A DNA stretch of 64,000 nucleotides from Nymphalis io (lineage: Eukaryota > Arthropoda > Insecta > Lepidoptera > Nymphalidae). The DNA lies in contig NC_065913.1 in NCBI RefSeq assembly GCF_905147045.1, positions 2,406,001 through 2,470,000 on the forward strand, written 5' to 3'. Positions within the stretch are counted from its first letter, which is position 1, and each line of letters starts with the position of its first letter. This document shows positions 1-13,300 of the stretch, one piece after another. A model generated the notes under the pieces. It did not search any database, was not told the DNA's origin, and was given only the letters and a program-made list of their open reading frames with translations. Position numbers and translations under genes: made by a program.

Positions 1-58
1 ACACAATCATCGACCTTACTATAAAGTATTTAAAGACTATATTTGCCACTAAGCGCTC

Positions 59-304
59 ATGTCTAGTAGGAATTGCTCTCAGTGGGGGACACTACGGGCC
101 GTTACTCATATAAGATGGAATCGAATTTGGAACTGTTCGCCGATACAAATGAAACGATCTCACTATCTTGGAATGTATAAGCAGTCTTTGAAATACATCA
201 AAGATAAAAGGGTAGAAGTTCCGACGAATATTATGAAACAACATTATAATGGCCGGGGGTTACTTACATATTTATTGCTGCCTATTGAGAATAGACTGCA
301 ATAA
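59..304 (+). pseudogene. Possible piggyBac-type transposase remnant
   Basis: An 81-codon open stretch in the intron after exon J. Its second half (KYIKDKRVEVPTNIMKQHYN, then GRG) resembles the part of piggyBac-like DDE transposases where a VP..I..YN motif precedes MGGVD. Here the MGGVD core is degraded, no DDE triad can be assigned, and no terminal repeats were seen. This is a weak family guess on a short decayed fragment, antisense to the kinase gene. Confidence 0.3.
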
Positions 305-405
305 ATATCGTCTTATCTACTGCTAGGACAAGCTTTCTGCGAAAATTGGAACATTAGTGGGGCCCGGCTGTTATACCGATCTGATTTAAATAAAAATATT
401 CTCAC

Positions 406-510
406 CGAATCGTGGAACACTTCATGTAATGTTATGATGTAAGGGCATCCTTGACACGCTTTGAGCAATTCGATTTCTTGTTTGACGTCTTTTTTCTGCG
501 ATGATATTAT
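406..510 (-). CDS. JIL-1: JIL-1/MSK exon J: second N-lobe, last exon in window
   Basis: Encodes residues 392-426: IISSQKKDVKQEIELLK, with the alpha-C Glu of the C-terminal kinase domain, then YIITLHEVFHDS, the conserved HEVFHD segment before the hinge. It is separated from exon I by an intron of only 103 bp. The donor GTGAGA is at 405-400. The rest of the domain (HRD, DFG, activation loop) must lie at coordinates below 1. Confidence 0.94.
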
Positions 511-1343
511 CTGTGAAAAAAAATCATTAAAGATTAGAAATCTACAAAAAATAGGCTTACCACAGATAGAATTTCACAAATATAAAGTTAAAAGTTAACG
601 ATTATCCATTTACCTTTACAGCGTATTCTTTGCCCGTTTGTCTGTGTATACATTTCCTACAGACAGCGTACGATCCGTCTCCGAGGAGGGGCGTACTCAG
701 GTCCACAGCGTACTTTTGGAAAAAGGGCGAATCCTGTAAAGTTAAGTTGTAATTGAAATTCTTCAATGTTTACAAAATAGGGCTCCACTTTTAAATAATA
801 AATATGAATTGTAAAATTTAGTGAATAGCAAAGCTTATGTTACACGCACAAAAAAATAATCCCTGACTTAAAATATGCCCCAAAAAATTTCACATTAAAA
901 TTAATAACTCCTTTTTATTCTTACACCCGAATACCCAGAAATGTATTTATTGTAATAATAAAGAAGATACTTATAGCAGTAAATCTCCTAAACAACATAA
1001 ATAAGCCAGGTGGTTCACAAAGTGATTTTGGTTCTCAAAGTGATTTTATTGTCTTACACTTATCCTGAGTATAATAAACAAAAGAAAAAACAATAGAAAA
1101 AAGGTACAATAGAAAAAAGGTATATATAATCTGGCTATTGTTGTATATTACTTATTTGTAAAGGATGAGATATAAAAAATAAAACAAAACCAGCTGAGTT
1201 TTTATCGCCGGTTCTCAGGTCTGAGATGTTTATCTCCAAACCGATGGCAGATTTATGACAATCAATAAGCAAGTGTAACGCTTCTATATTGAATAAAGAT
1301 TTTTGACTTTCACTTTGAAATGACAATCAACAGATACATAACT

Positions 1344-1375
<32 letters not shown>

Positions 1376-4300
1376 GATACCAACCTTCGCTACCCATCCT
1401 TTAAGTTTGTCGTGTTTCTGTCCGGTAGCTTGCATCCATATCTGATCGGAGATTACATTCTCAGAAAAGAGTATACTTGGAGCTACGTATGAATAACCTG
1501 CAAGGAAGGAAATGTTTCGTGCAATCATTTCGAAATATGTGAAAGCTTTTTAACATTTGGCATAATTGAAATAGTGTGTGTATATGTTTGTCTTAATGTC
1601 TGTACCGAAGAATCTCATACATCAGGGGTAGAGTTTGATTATTTATTTCCGTAAAAATTTAGATTATATTATGTTGATATTATATGGGTTATGGTTTAAC
1701 CTCCTATTCAAATCTAATTTTAATTTTAATTAAAATTACGAATTATACGATATATAGTACTCCGTTATTCGACATAGAGTGAATAAAGCAGCTTTCAGCT
1801 TCCACAGTAATACCAGCGAATATTCTAGATTGTAATTTTTCAACATATGTGCGATTTTATATAGAAGAAAATTTCTCAATCGTATTTTTAATTCTCGAGT
1901 CATTATTTCCAATGATCTGAATTAACTAAAGGCAAGTCGAATAAGTTTAGAGTCTGTATACAATATAATCGGCTTTGATAACTTTAAGATTAAAACAAAT
2001 ACAACTAATTTTCTTAATATTCATATTAATATTAATAAAATAGTTAATCAGGGTATTTAAGACGCTTACCGAGGAAGAGCTTGTCATGATGTTTGGGCGC
2101 TTGAGCAGGTGAGTCAGTTGGTGGCATCCTCGTGAACTCGTCGGCGAAGTTGCAAGTATCGGCGGCATGTGATAGCTGAGGGACGAAAGGCGCCGGTACT
2201 TCGCGACGAGCTACTGCTTCCCAGTCTAAGTTCTGAAATTTTAACTTTGAAGTTTTAACAAATATATTTATTTTTTTAACAATGCAAGCTGTTCATTTTC
2301 TAATGTTTAAATTACGGTAAGATAATTGATTTTAACATCAGTGTGTATATTAATTAATATATATTAAATTGGTGGCAGAGCTTTGTAAAAACCCGTCTAC
2401 GGAGGTACCGCCCATCGGATATTCTACCGCCAAACAGCAGTATTTAGTTTAGGTGTAATTACAGTGTGTGTAATTACAGGCACAAGGAAATAACTTCTTA
2501 GTACACAAGGTCGGTGGTGCAGTGGCAATGTGATAACATTTGTTACAGTATAATTATTTAAGCGTGGTGGTGGCCACTTACCATCAGGTGGCCCGTCCAC
2601 CTACCAATTTCATTAAAAAAAACCTATTTTGGTACTAAAATAATTTTAATGATGTAATGCTTACTTAATAACATTTTTTTTTAAATAAAACCGTGTTCGA
2701 GTTATATCAATTTGTAGTCATTACGTAGGAGTCTACAAAATAATTCCCAAACTTTATAACTGACCTGGGAACATAAATCTAACCTGGAAAAACGGGTGAC
2801 GCTTCAACTCTTCCGCGTCATCCTCTCCGCCGCCGAGGCGACGCCGAGGATCTTTCACTAGTAGTCTGAAATAAGTGATAAACGTTTATATTAATTTTGA
2901 TAAAAATAATACTTATAAAGATAAAAAATACTAGCAATGCCCGTTTCTAGATAATATTCTAGATAAACTAAATTATATATATATCATTATAAGTTTGTGT
3001 TAGGGCTTTGTGTGAGCCCGTCTGGGTATGCACAGCCCAATTAATGAAAAATTCTTCCGCTAAAAAGCAATACAAGGAAAGGTAACGGCAGGCACATGGG
3101 AAAAAACACCTTCGTTCCCAAAGTTGGTGGCGCGTTGGCGATGTACGGAATGGTGAATATTTCTTACAGCACAATGCCCATGCGCCTAATTATGAAAATA
3201 AAAACATAAATATTTCTCTTTACAGAGGTTGCCTGGAAGAGATTACTGTGAGTATATAAGGCTGCTTTTGCATACTATATGTACTACTTGTTCCTTTATA
3301 TGTTTGTAAATTGTGTGCAATAAAGGTTTAATAAATAAGTAATTAATATTATTAAAAAAAAATTATTAATGGCAACCGTTTGGACTAAATCGTCATGACA
3401 GTCAGGTGATACACCGCAACATAGTATGTATATATATTCAGGACTTACTTCTTAATAAAATCCTGTACTTCCGGACTGACGTCGTTCGGTACCGGGTAGC
3501 TGCATCTAACGATACGTTTCGTTATCTCCTGCTGCGTATTCTTCTCCCCCTCGACGGTGAACGGTGACGCGCCAGTTAAGAGTTCGTACGTGAGGACGCC
3601 CACCGACCACCAGTCTACCGCCTGCGAACAAGAGAATATGACAATTACGGCATTTGTTTTTTAATTGTATGTGCTTATTATGTGATATTTTCAACATTCC
3701 GTTTCTGAATGGATTATTCATTTTTTTTTGTCTAAAAAACTAAATTAGGACATTATTCTTTATCTGAAGCCTACAATTCGAACCTCGAAATTTTATTTCG
3801 AGCCTTTAGGCTGTAGTACAAGATACTGTAAAATGTTTCCAGTTTACAAATTCACGCAACCAGCTTTGTTATTTTTAGGTCTATTATGAATAGCGGTTGG
3901 TTAAGAGGTCGCTTCAAGTGATAATTAAAGCATGTTTGCTTATATTTAATTTCTTATTTACTTTTTGGTTCTATTTATACACATGTGACAAGGAAGAGAC
4001 TTCCTCATCCGAAAATACCCGATGATCGCCGAGCGCCTGTCATTTCAAACGTATTTATGGTTTCCGTGTTACAAAAACCTTGAAAACTATTATCACTGCA
4101 TTGGAATTAAAAAGTTTTAATTATTTATATACAAGTACATATCTACACCAATATCATATAATAAAGGTGAATTGTTTGATTGAACGCGTTAATATCTGCA
4201 ATCACTGGACGGATATGAAAAATATTTAGGCAATTCCTAGCCAAACTCTCGGGGAAGTTGATTGGTTAACACAACGAACGCCATGTACGATAAGAGCGAA

Positions 4301-7300
4301 GCAGGAACGTTTATAGCCGCTGGAACCGCGCTGAGCATCTATTATATAATAATAATCATAAGACATAACTAACCGCCTCGTTTGTCATCATGCTATATTC
4401 TAAGATTTAGTTTACAGTTCCCGAGGTCCTGGGTATAAATTTAACCTCGGGCTATATACAAGTTTCTATATGTGATCTCTCAAGAACAACTTCTCCATGC
4501 CTCGGAAAGCCAGCGTTTATCCTAAATCTAAACTTCCCGATTAAAAGTTAAAAGAAATCTTTCTTTAAAAACTATTACTTATGATGTGATTCAATATATT
4601 TCTGTTTAGTAGATTTAATTACAATATGTATATTCAATTCCAACGGCAAGAGGAATAAAGACACATGTTGAATGTTGTGTACACTTGTAATCGATATACA
4701 TATCAGAAGTTGAGTTTTTCTCTGTGAATGTTATGTATGCCACCATTTAATATGTATATTGTTAGTGTTCCTATTAAATAAATAAATATCTTTGACCTTG
4801 TATTGATATGATATCATTGGTCGACATTTAAATAATATTTTTTTTAATGTATAGGTAGGCAGACAAGCATATAGACCGGGCCACCTGACGGTAAGCGGTC
4901 ACATAATCAAGAGTAAAATTTGAAAACGTTTTGTTTTTCATACAAATCCACCGTACCAGTTGACCTTTAATTTAATATATTCTCAATAACTACTTACGGA
5001 ACAATCGCGATTGTAATGTAACTAATACAAAAATCACGCGTTCATGAGCTTTTAGTTTTAATTCGATTGTATTTTATGACTAACTCGTCTGGCTGACTGA
5101 ATCGATTTAACCTGCCACGTACGAATGTCTGAACGTCCAGGGTTAAAGAAAATATTGAGGTTTAAGTCAACGAATCTTCAAGCCTATTTTCCGCCTTTGA
5201 AAAGTCACCTCTCTGGGACGTTGTATTCGTTTCTATAATAGGATTGTATAGTTATTTTTAACTTCGCTTATGAAAAAAATGATTAAACAATAAGGAATAT
5301 TATTCAACGCAGAATAATATAAACGATAAAAAGCTTGAAATTAGTGTTTGTTGTGTTCCAAGTTATATAAATTTAATTGTATTTGATTGATTCTGTAATT
5401 AAAATGGTTTACAAGAGTAACTGCCGAGTTTCTTACCCGTTCTTCTCGATAAAATCTACGTACCAGATAGGTGGTAGCTTTACTTTTAATTCAATACTGT
5501 CATATGACGATTTAAGAGTGAGCTTTATGAGCCTTTTTTTAGAATAGGTAAGCGGACGAACATAAAGGCCACCTGATGGTAAGTCGTCACAAACGCCCTT
5601 AGACATAAGCGTTGTAAGAAATGTTAAGCATCGCTTACATATCCAATGCGCCACCAACCTTGGGAACTAAGATTTTATGTCCCTTGTGCCTGTAATTACA
5701 CTGGCTCACTCACCCTTCAAACCGGAACACAACAATATCAAGTATTGCTGTTTTGCGGTAGAATATCTGATGAGTGGGTGGTGCCTACCCAGACGAGCTT
5801 GTACAAAGCTCTTCCACCAGCCTGCTTGAATAAAGTTTTTTTTTCAGTATTAGCCTAGAGTTTACGTTGAAGTGGATAGCGCATATACCGCTACTTCGAT
5901 CAAATATTAGAGCGAGACAAAAGAGTGGCTGTATTTCGGCACACGGTGTACACTACAATATCTCCTGCGCAGTTGGCTGATCGTTGAGAATGATCGCCGC
6001 GACCGAAACTCGGTCAAGAGTATATAATACTTAGTATAGCTGATAGTGATTATTTCAATTTTATTTACGCTAATTATTGATTTTTTTTTTTTATAGAAAA
6101 GGAAGGCGGACGAGCATATGGGCCACCTGATGGTAAGTGGTCACCAACGCTCTTAGACATTGGCATTGTAAGAAATGTCAACCATCGCTTACATATCCAA
6201 TGCGCCACCAACCTTGGGAACTAAGATTTTATGTCCCTTGTGCCTGTAATTACACTGGCTCACTCACCCTTCAAACCGGAACACAACAATATCAAGTATT
6301 GCTGTTTTGCGGTAGAATATCTGATGAGTGGGTGGTACCTACCCAGACGAGCTTGCACAAAGCCCTACCACCAGTACGTTTGTGACTTTAAAGACATGTC
6401 ACTTCGTAAGATTATCTGTTTTATTTGTTAATTTCAAGTGTTTAATGATAAGTTGACGGTGTTACTATTTCAATAAATAAATGAATAACTTGTCAAGAAA
6501 TATTGATTTAAAGAGCATCTCTTAGTCACTTGTGATTATCCGAATATTCGTTTTATCAATTACCTATATAATATTTTGAAAACCTATCGAATATGACGTT
6601 TATATCGAAATAAACTGTAAATTCATTAAAGTTAAAATATATGAAATCTTTCTAAATAAAAACTTATAAAAATATAGTGTATACGTACCGTGTATACAAT
6701 TATACATATAATAATTGAATTATACATAATTCATCAATCAACACCGACATTTGATAAGACTTTAAATAATACAAAATACAATCTTACGATCGTGACAATA
6801 AGAATTATATTCCTTTATGATTACAGTCAGGAATCGAACCTTGAACGTGTGATAGGCACGAGGTCGCGGCCGCTGTAGCGGAAGGTTGAACTTGCGTGAA
6901 AAAAACATTACAAGATATTTTCAACTCTATATACTATACGATAACGCTTATTATCATTTCATTTCATATTTTGTAAGTAGCCAAGCAATAATGCTCTTTA
7001 ATTCAAGGGAAGAATGTGCGAATATAGTATCGTTTTATCAAGTGGGTCAAACGAATAGCAAAATTTTGGCATCTTTTTCGCATAGTAACAAGCAAGCATT
7101 GCAGATACTCCAAAGGCGATTAGGTTGCGGTCAGACATGACGAGCATATTTCTCAACTAAACGTAATTATATTTAAACAAAATGCATGTTTAAGAAACAA
7201 AAAATTTTACCATTAGTTATACAATAAATGTAAAATAATCCTATTTAATATTTGTAATGTGAAAGTTGTGTATATTTGCACGTTTGTTACTCAATCACGC

Positions 7301-10300
7301 AAAAACAGCTCGACAGATTTGGATGAAATTTGAAATAGAGGCTACTTTACACCTCACAAGCCAAGCCAAATCAGTATGCTTGGCAGTATCGTCACTGACA
7401 CCAAGATTGTGTACAAAAAAGTCGAATCAGTTCAATGGAGCCGGTTTCAAAAAAACATTATACTTTAGAAGTAGTATTTAAATTGTACTAACTAGATTTC
7501 TAACATTTTTCCATTTTTGTTACAGATATTTATCAGTTACAAAACTGTAAATTGGCATTGTTAGACGATCAGTAACAGCCTGTGAATATCCCACTGCTGG
7601 GCTAAGGCCGCCTCTCGCTTTTTGAGGAGAAGGTATGGAGCTTATTCCACCACGCTGCTATAATGCGGGTTGGTGGAATACACATTGACAGAATTTCAAT
7701 GAAATTAGACACATTCAGGTTTCATCACGATGTTTTCCTTCACTGTTAAGCACGAGATGAATTATAACACAAGTGAAACACATGAAAATTCAGTGTTGCT
7801 TTCACGGGTTTGAACCCACGATAATCGGTTAATAATCCAAATTTATATGATAAATATCGCCTCTCTATCGCTTCGCTTTCTTATCGCACCTTATAAACGT
7901 GCCGTATATATAATTCTAGCATTCGCCATGAATAAGCGATATAAATACAACACAGTAATGGTGAATTATCTTCTTATTGTATCGCCGTTTCACAGTTACT
8001 ATTTACCATATACAAACATACATTCCTCTATTACATATGGGAAAATATTAACAGTATTTTTTTTTATTTGAGTACATATATACATCTATTGGGAAAATCG
8101 TTTATTAATTTACGCATATGAACACTGAGATTTATACTTGTGACATAAATGCTCTGTTATGCTTTCACGGCTAAACCACTGAACCGATTTTGATGAAATT
8201 TTGTAAAAAGCAAGATTGAACCACAAGAAAGGACATAGACATAGGCTCTGTGCAAGCTCGTCTGGGTAGGTTTCACCCACTCATCAGATATTCTACCGCA
8301 AAACAGCAGTACTTGGTATTGTCGTATTCCGGTTTGAAGGGTGAGTGAGCCAGTGTAATTACAGGTGCAAGGGACATAACATCTTAGTTCTCAAGGTTGT
8401 TGGTACATAGTAATCGATGGTTAACATTTCTTACAATGGCAATGTCTATGGGCGTTGGCGACCACTTACCATCAGGTGGCCCATATGTTCGTCTGCCTAC
8501 CTAATAAAAAAAATGAATAAATACTTATTAAAATAAGCAATTGTGTACAAGTCACGTGACGATTAAGTCAACAACAACCTTAACATTGAATTGACGCGAC
8601 ATCATTGGTCGAGATATTGAATAATCCATGATATTCTTTACGGATTCGTTTAAAATGGCTTTACGAACGATTTAAAACTAGTTGCTCTGTTATATGGATG
8701 GATTAAATAAAATTTAACTTAACTCTTATAGAGATAAAACAAAAGAGAAATAATTCACATGAATATTAAAAAAAATATACGAAGTTTTATTTGGTAGCTT
8801 TAGCTTCAATTTCAAATTTATAGCAGTTTCAATTTCTCAAGGGAAGGTCGTTCGCAATAGATAAAGTAATGCACAAAATAAAGCATATACATTTTATTAC
8901 GCTGTATTTTGTCGAAAAAAATCCTTGAAACATATTATATATATATATTTCGATTCGTAGTATAGGACACCTCCTTATGTACCAACACATAACTATGTAT
9001 GACTGCGTGTGTTACCATGGCGTGCTGAAATGTTTAGAAACGCGACCTCGTTTCAACTATTTGACGAAATCACCAATGTCAAATATATTCTTTACGTAAA
9101 CGGTATATTTGTTTACATTTTTTCCTTTTCGGACATTATATGACTCATTTATACAATTCATAAGTACTTATTATATATACAAACTTATGTGTGTAGGTCT
9201 AATAAATATTACAAAATATATTATAATAATGTGACTCGGACTCACGCCCCTTAAGTGTCAGTGCCCTTGGGTTTGAAATTTTTTATTCTTATTATTAATT
9301 GTGTTTTCTTAAGATACTTGTGATATCCAGGCTGACAGACAGCGTAACTTAGTAATGGGGTCCCCGCCCAGCAACAGTGCTTTGTATTGATGTATTCTGG
9401 TTTTAAACTTATGGGGAACGTCTTATTTCAGGCACAAAGAACATAACACTTCAAATCTCATGGTTGGCAATGCATTAAAGATGTAGGTAACTAATGTTTA
9501 TACCTTCTCACAGTTGCTTGCATGCGAAATTGAAAATAATATTCTTTATTGAATTAAGTTAATAAAGGCACTTTTGAATCGTCATGTTACAGTATTGATT
9601 AAATGTTAAGATTCCAATGTAGATTCTTCCGAGAATAACCGACAAGCAACGTGGACGGGCAAATGTGACACCTAATGTTAAGTGGTCACCACCACCCATA
9701 GACATTGGCGATGAAGGAAATATTTACCAGTCCTTACATCGCCAATGCGCCACCAACCTTGGGAACGAAGTTCTTATGTCCCTTGCGCCTGTGGCTCACT
9801 TACCCTTCAAGAAATGCTGTTTAACGATATAATAGCTGGTGAGTGGGTGGCACCACCAACCAATTTACATAGTTATGTTAATTAAATACAATTAAATTTA
9901 TTATTAACCGTGCTTTCCCATTGTTAATAATAAACAAAAAAAAAAAACACAAAGTCCAAATGAACAATGTCGAAATCAATTTATGAGAATATTAACAACC
10001 ATTATACTACTTAACTATAAACCCAAGCATTACAAACACATCGATATTAAACAAGTAGAGATTTGAATGTAATAAATGACATAAATATTTATCTAAATTT
10101 AAATAAAATCATTTTAATAATAATAACTATGTCTTCCCGACCGGATTTCCGTTATGGCGGCTTATCACAAAGACAAGTCACTTACGGACGTGATATGCAC
10201 AAGTGTGTGCGAAAGAAATGGATAATGCTTACAATGACAATCACTATGGGAGACTGTGACCATTTACTACTACTGGACCTTAAATTCAAGTCAAGTCAAG

Positions 10301-13300
10301 TCTGGAAATCAAATTTTAGAGGAAAACCGACACAGTACCACAGTCGAAAATATCCAAGTATTTGTCAATTAAAACGCTGTAGCTTTAATCATCAGCTTCA
10401 GTTCGCGTTTATTACCATCTATGTACCTTATACCTTATATTCTTTGATTTCCACACAAAGACGTATATATATTTTTTTTATTTATATTTTATTGTATGTA
10501 CAGTGGACTCTGTATTTCAATTGATAAAAAAATGTAACAATTACTATTATGGATTTTATTACCGGTTCCTGTCAAATGGCTTTACATTTTTTTTTAATTT
10601 ATTCCAACAAAAATATTAAGATTTATAATTTTTTTTTTGGCATCCATTGGCCTAATTTTTTAATCCTATTATATGCAAATTCAAGAGTGCTTATAAAATC
10701 TACTTCAAAAAATTATTCTAAGATTTTTCCTCCCCTCTTTAGTTTTAATGCGCAATTATGTCGTGTTTGTCATTCAATTAATTTATTATATTGTATTAAC
10801 TTCAAGTTTAAATTTCGAATATATTCTCTTTCTAAATTTAAAATTTCAACTATTATTTCAAATAATTGTGAAACAAATCACAACCGAAACAATCTAAGAA
10901 TAAAAAGACAGATTCGATTTTTAAATTCGCAACAGACCTTGAAGTACGTTAGGGTTGTCAATTTCCATAAACAATAAATTTTAACGGCATTAGAAAATTT
11001 GGTTTTAAAACATTTTCTGTTATTCAATTACTTTTGGTTTTTTTTTGTCCCTTGTGCCTGTAATTACCCTGGCCACTCACTTTTTAAACCGGAACACGAC
11101 AATACCAATACAAGTACTGCTGCTTTGTGGTAGAATATCTAATGAGTGGGTGGTACTTACACAGACGAGCTTGCACCTTGCCCTACCACCAGTTAACATA
11201 ACCAGATAATTGTGTGGTTTCATTAAAGACTATCAGCCTGGATTATAAACGTTATTTTTGTGGGTTAAGCAATGCTGTGTCTTCTTCTTTCGAATGTCAA
11301 ATCAATAATGATAAAAAGAGCGAAATCAGTAATCAACTAAAAAGCCAGTAAGCAACGTTTGTAAGCGAGACCGTGTATTAGTGAAAGTAAAATAAATTAG
11401 ATTTAATTTATAAATAACTCTTTCAGCATAGCAGCAGAGCATGCTCTGCGCGGGCAAAGCACGCAACCAATTTGTTTTGGGGAAGGGAATGTAACTAATT
11501 CAATGATCGTCATGGAAATAATTGTTATTATTCGGTACAAACAAATTACAACAATTTCGAACCATCAACTTCATTGTAATATAAGGTTAGTTGACATATA
11601 TGTCAATCAAAATTCTATAAAAAAGTTTACACAAAAGTACACGTAGAAAGCCAATAAAAACCAGAGCATTCGAATTTCAAACTATTTGTCCTAGTTTTAT
11701 AATTTCACATTTGGCAACCCTAAAGTAGGTAAACATAAAATTTGTCGCACATCATTTTTAGTTAAAGTAGGTCAAGGAACGGTAAAGAGAGCATTAAGCG
11801 TAAAAGCCTACGTCGTTACAGCGAGAGCGTTACTCAGATAGAACCATGCCGGTCTCGTTTTTCGATAATTTGGTAATAAGCTACTGACCAAATGGTTTAA
11901 TGCGACGAAGTTCTCCACCTCATTAACAAAATTGGTCACGAATTACCTTATGCATGACATCAAACTAAAAGCCAACCGTCATTTCGTAGCCGCTCATTTT
12001 ACTATTAATATATCTAAATTACACGCGAATTAAATATAATATACAATTCCATATAACTGCTCCAATTTTCAAGCCCTTTGTCTCTCCATATTTATAAAGC
12101 TACAACGTGTCCGCGTCACGTGTTCCGACCGTCTCTCGCAGCGGTCACGTGATTCATAACAAACATCGGGACTCGGTTTCAACAATATATAGGCTTTGTC
12201 GTCACGGCGACATCAGCCGAATAAATGATTAAAATAAAACCGATCTTACTTATTAATAAACTTTACTTAGCGGCTGTTTAATTAAACGCTAATTTCGTTC
12301 TTTCTGTAATTATTGATCTGAAATTCTTGAGATTCGATAGAAGACACAGCATTGTTTAACCCGCTAAACAACGTTTATAAGTAAGGGCGTATATTAATAA
12401 CGATATGACACTCATCTACCAAACCTGGCATACTACTCCAATAAGTGCCACTCGACGGACGATGACGATGACGTCACCGATTTCGGCCATGGCGGTAATT
12501 CTAAAGAGAAGCTAGCACAAGTGCACTCTCTATTTCCTCACTCTCACGATATGACGGGACGGTAAATCCGACCCGAGCGGAAAGAGTTCCGGCGCAGCAT
12601 CGACGGCTTTGCGTATTTTTAAAAACCTGATATCTCGACAGAAGAACTCAATAACTTTAGTTTGAACCCAGCAACTGGGATTTGTGGCCTTGTAAGCTTT
12701 TTTTTCTCGCAGTTGAAACTTTCAGAAAGGTACCCTTGGGGGTGTACTCGGGTAATGTGAGATTCTTACCCACTATTACCACTGAGATGACCGTCCTTGG
12801 CACGGATCGGAGAGGATTACGGGATCATGTTGATAAAAGCTCGCCACTAGACCAATGTAACCGATAATAAAAATTAAAAACCAGTCGCCGAGGGAAACTC
12901 ACCAACCAAACCTAATGATTATTTCTTTATATTCGCTCGAAAGGAGTAAAAAGCCAGTTTTCTCGTTAAGCAGATACCCATGAATAGAAATATTATATCA
13001 AAATAATTATATATAATTGCGTACACAATGTGCATAGCATATTAGTTCCCATATTAAACTTTATATTGACAAATGTTCTCAATATACTTAGACACTGTTT
13101 TTTTTCCACGACACATAACCCTCCAAGCAATTCAATTAGCAATTTTTTTTGGCCATTATAAAATATGAAAAGTATTTATATATACATAGAATTAATGCTA
13201 GTTTTATATGTTAGGATATACAGACAAGAATCGATCGATTACACGTAACCCGATGCCGATAGAAAACAAGAAGTCGATTTAGCTTGCGCCATTTTAATTG

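Noticed and set aside
5646..6431. 70- and 82-codon frames with nearly identical peptides, repeated at 45597 and 62307
   Set aside because: They are translations of family B repeat copies; identity follows from DNA identity of the retroposon, not from a gene family.
6849..6880. GGCACGAGG followed by a NotI site, reminiscent of a cDNA cloning adaptor
   Set aside because: Flanked by continuous genomic-looking AT-rich DNA and better read in reverse as a decayed tRNA-like head with a GGTTCGATTCC B-box; probably coincidence.
6886..7140. 84-codon frame with NSREECANIVSFYQ, faintly like an HTH domain of transposon-encoded proteins
   Set aside because: Resemblance too weak and no flanking element structure seen.
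10063..10977. Two long plus-strand frames of 153 and 142 codons
   Set aside because: Low-complexity, Ile/Tyr/Phe/Asn-rich as expected in AT-rich DNA; the first overlaps a family F repeat; no domain or splice context.
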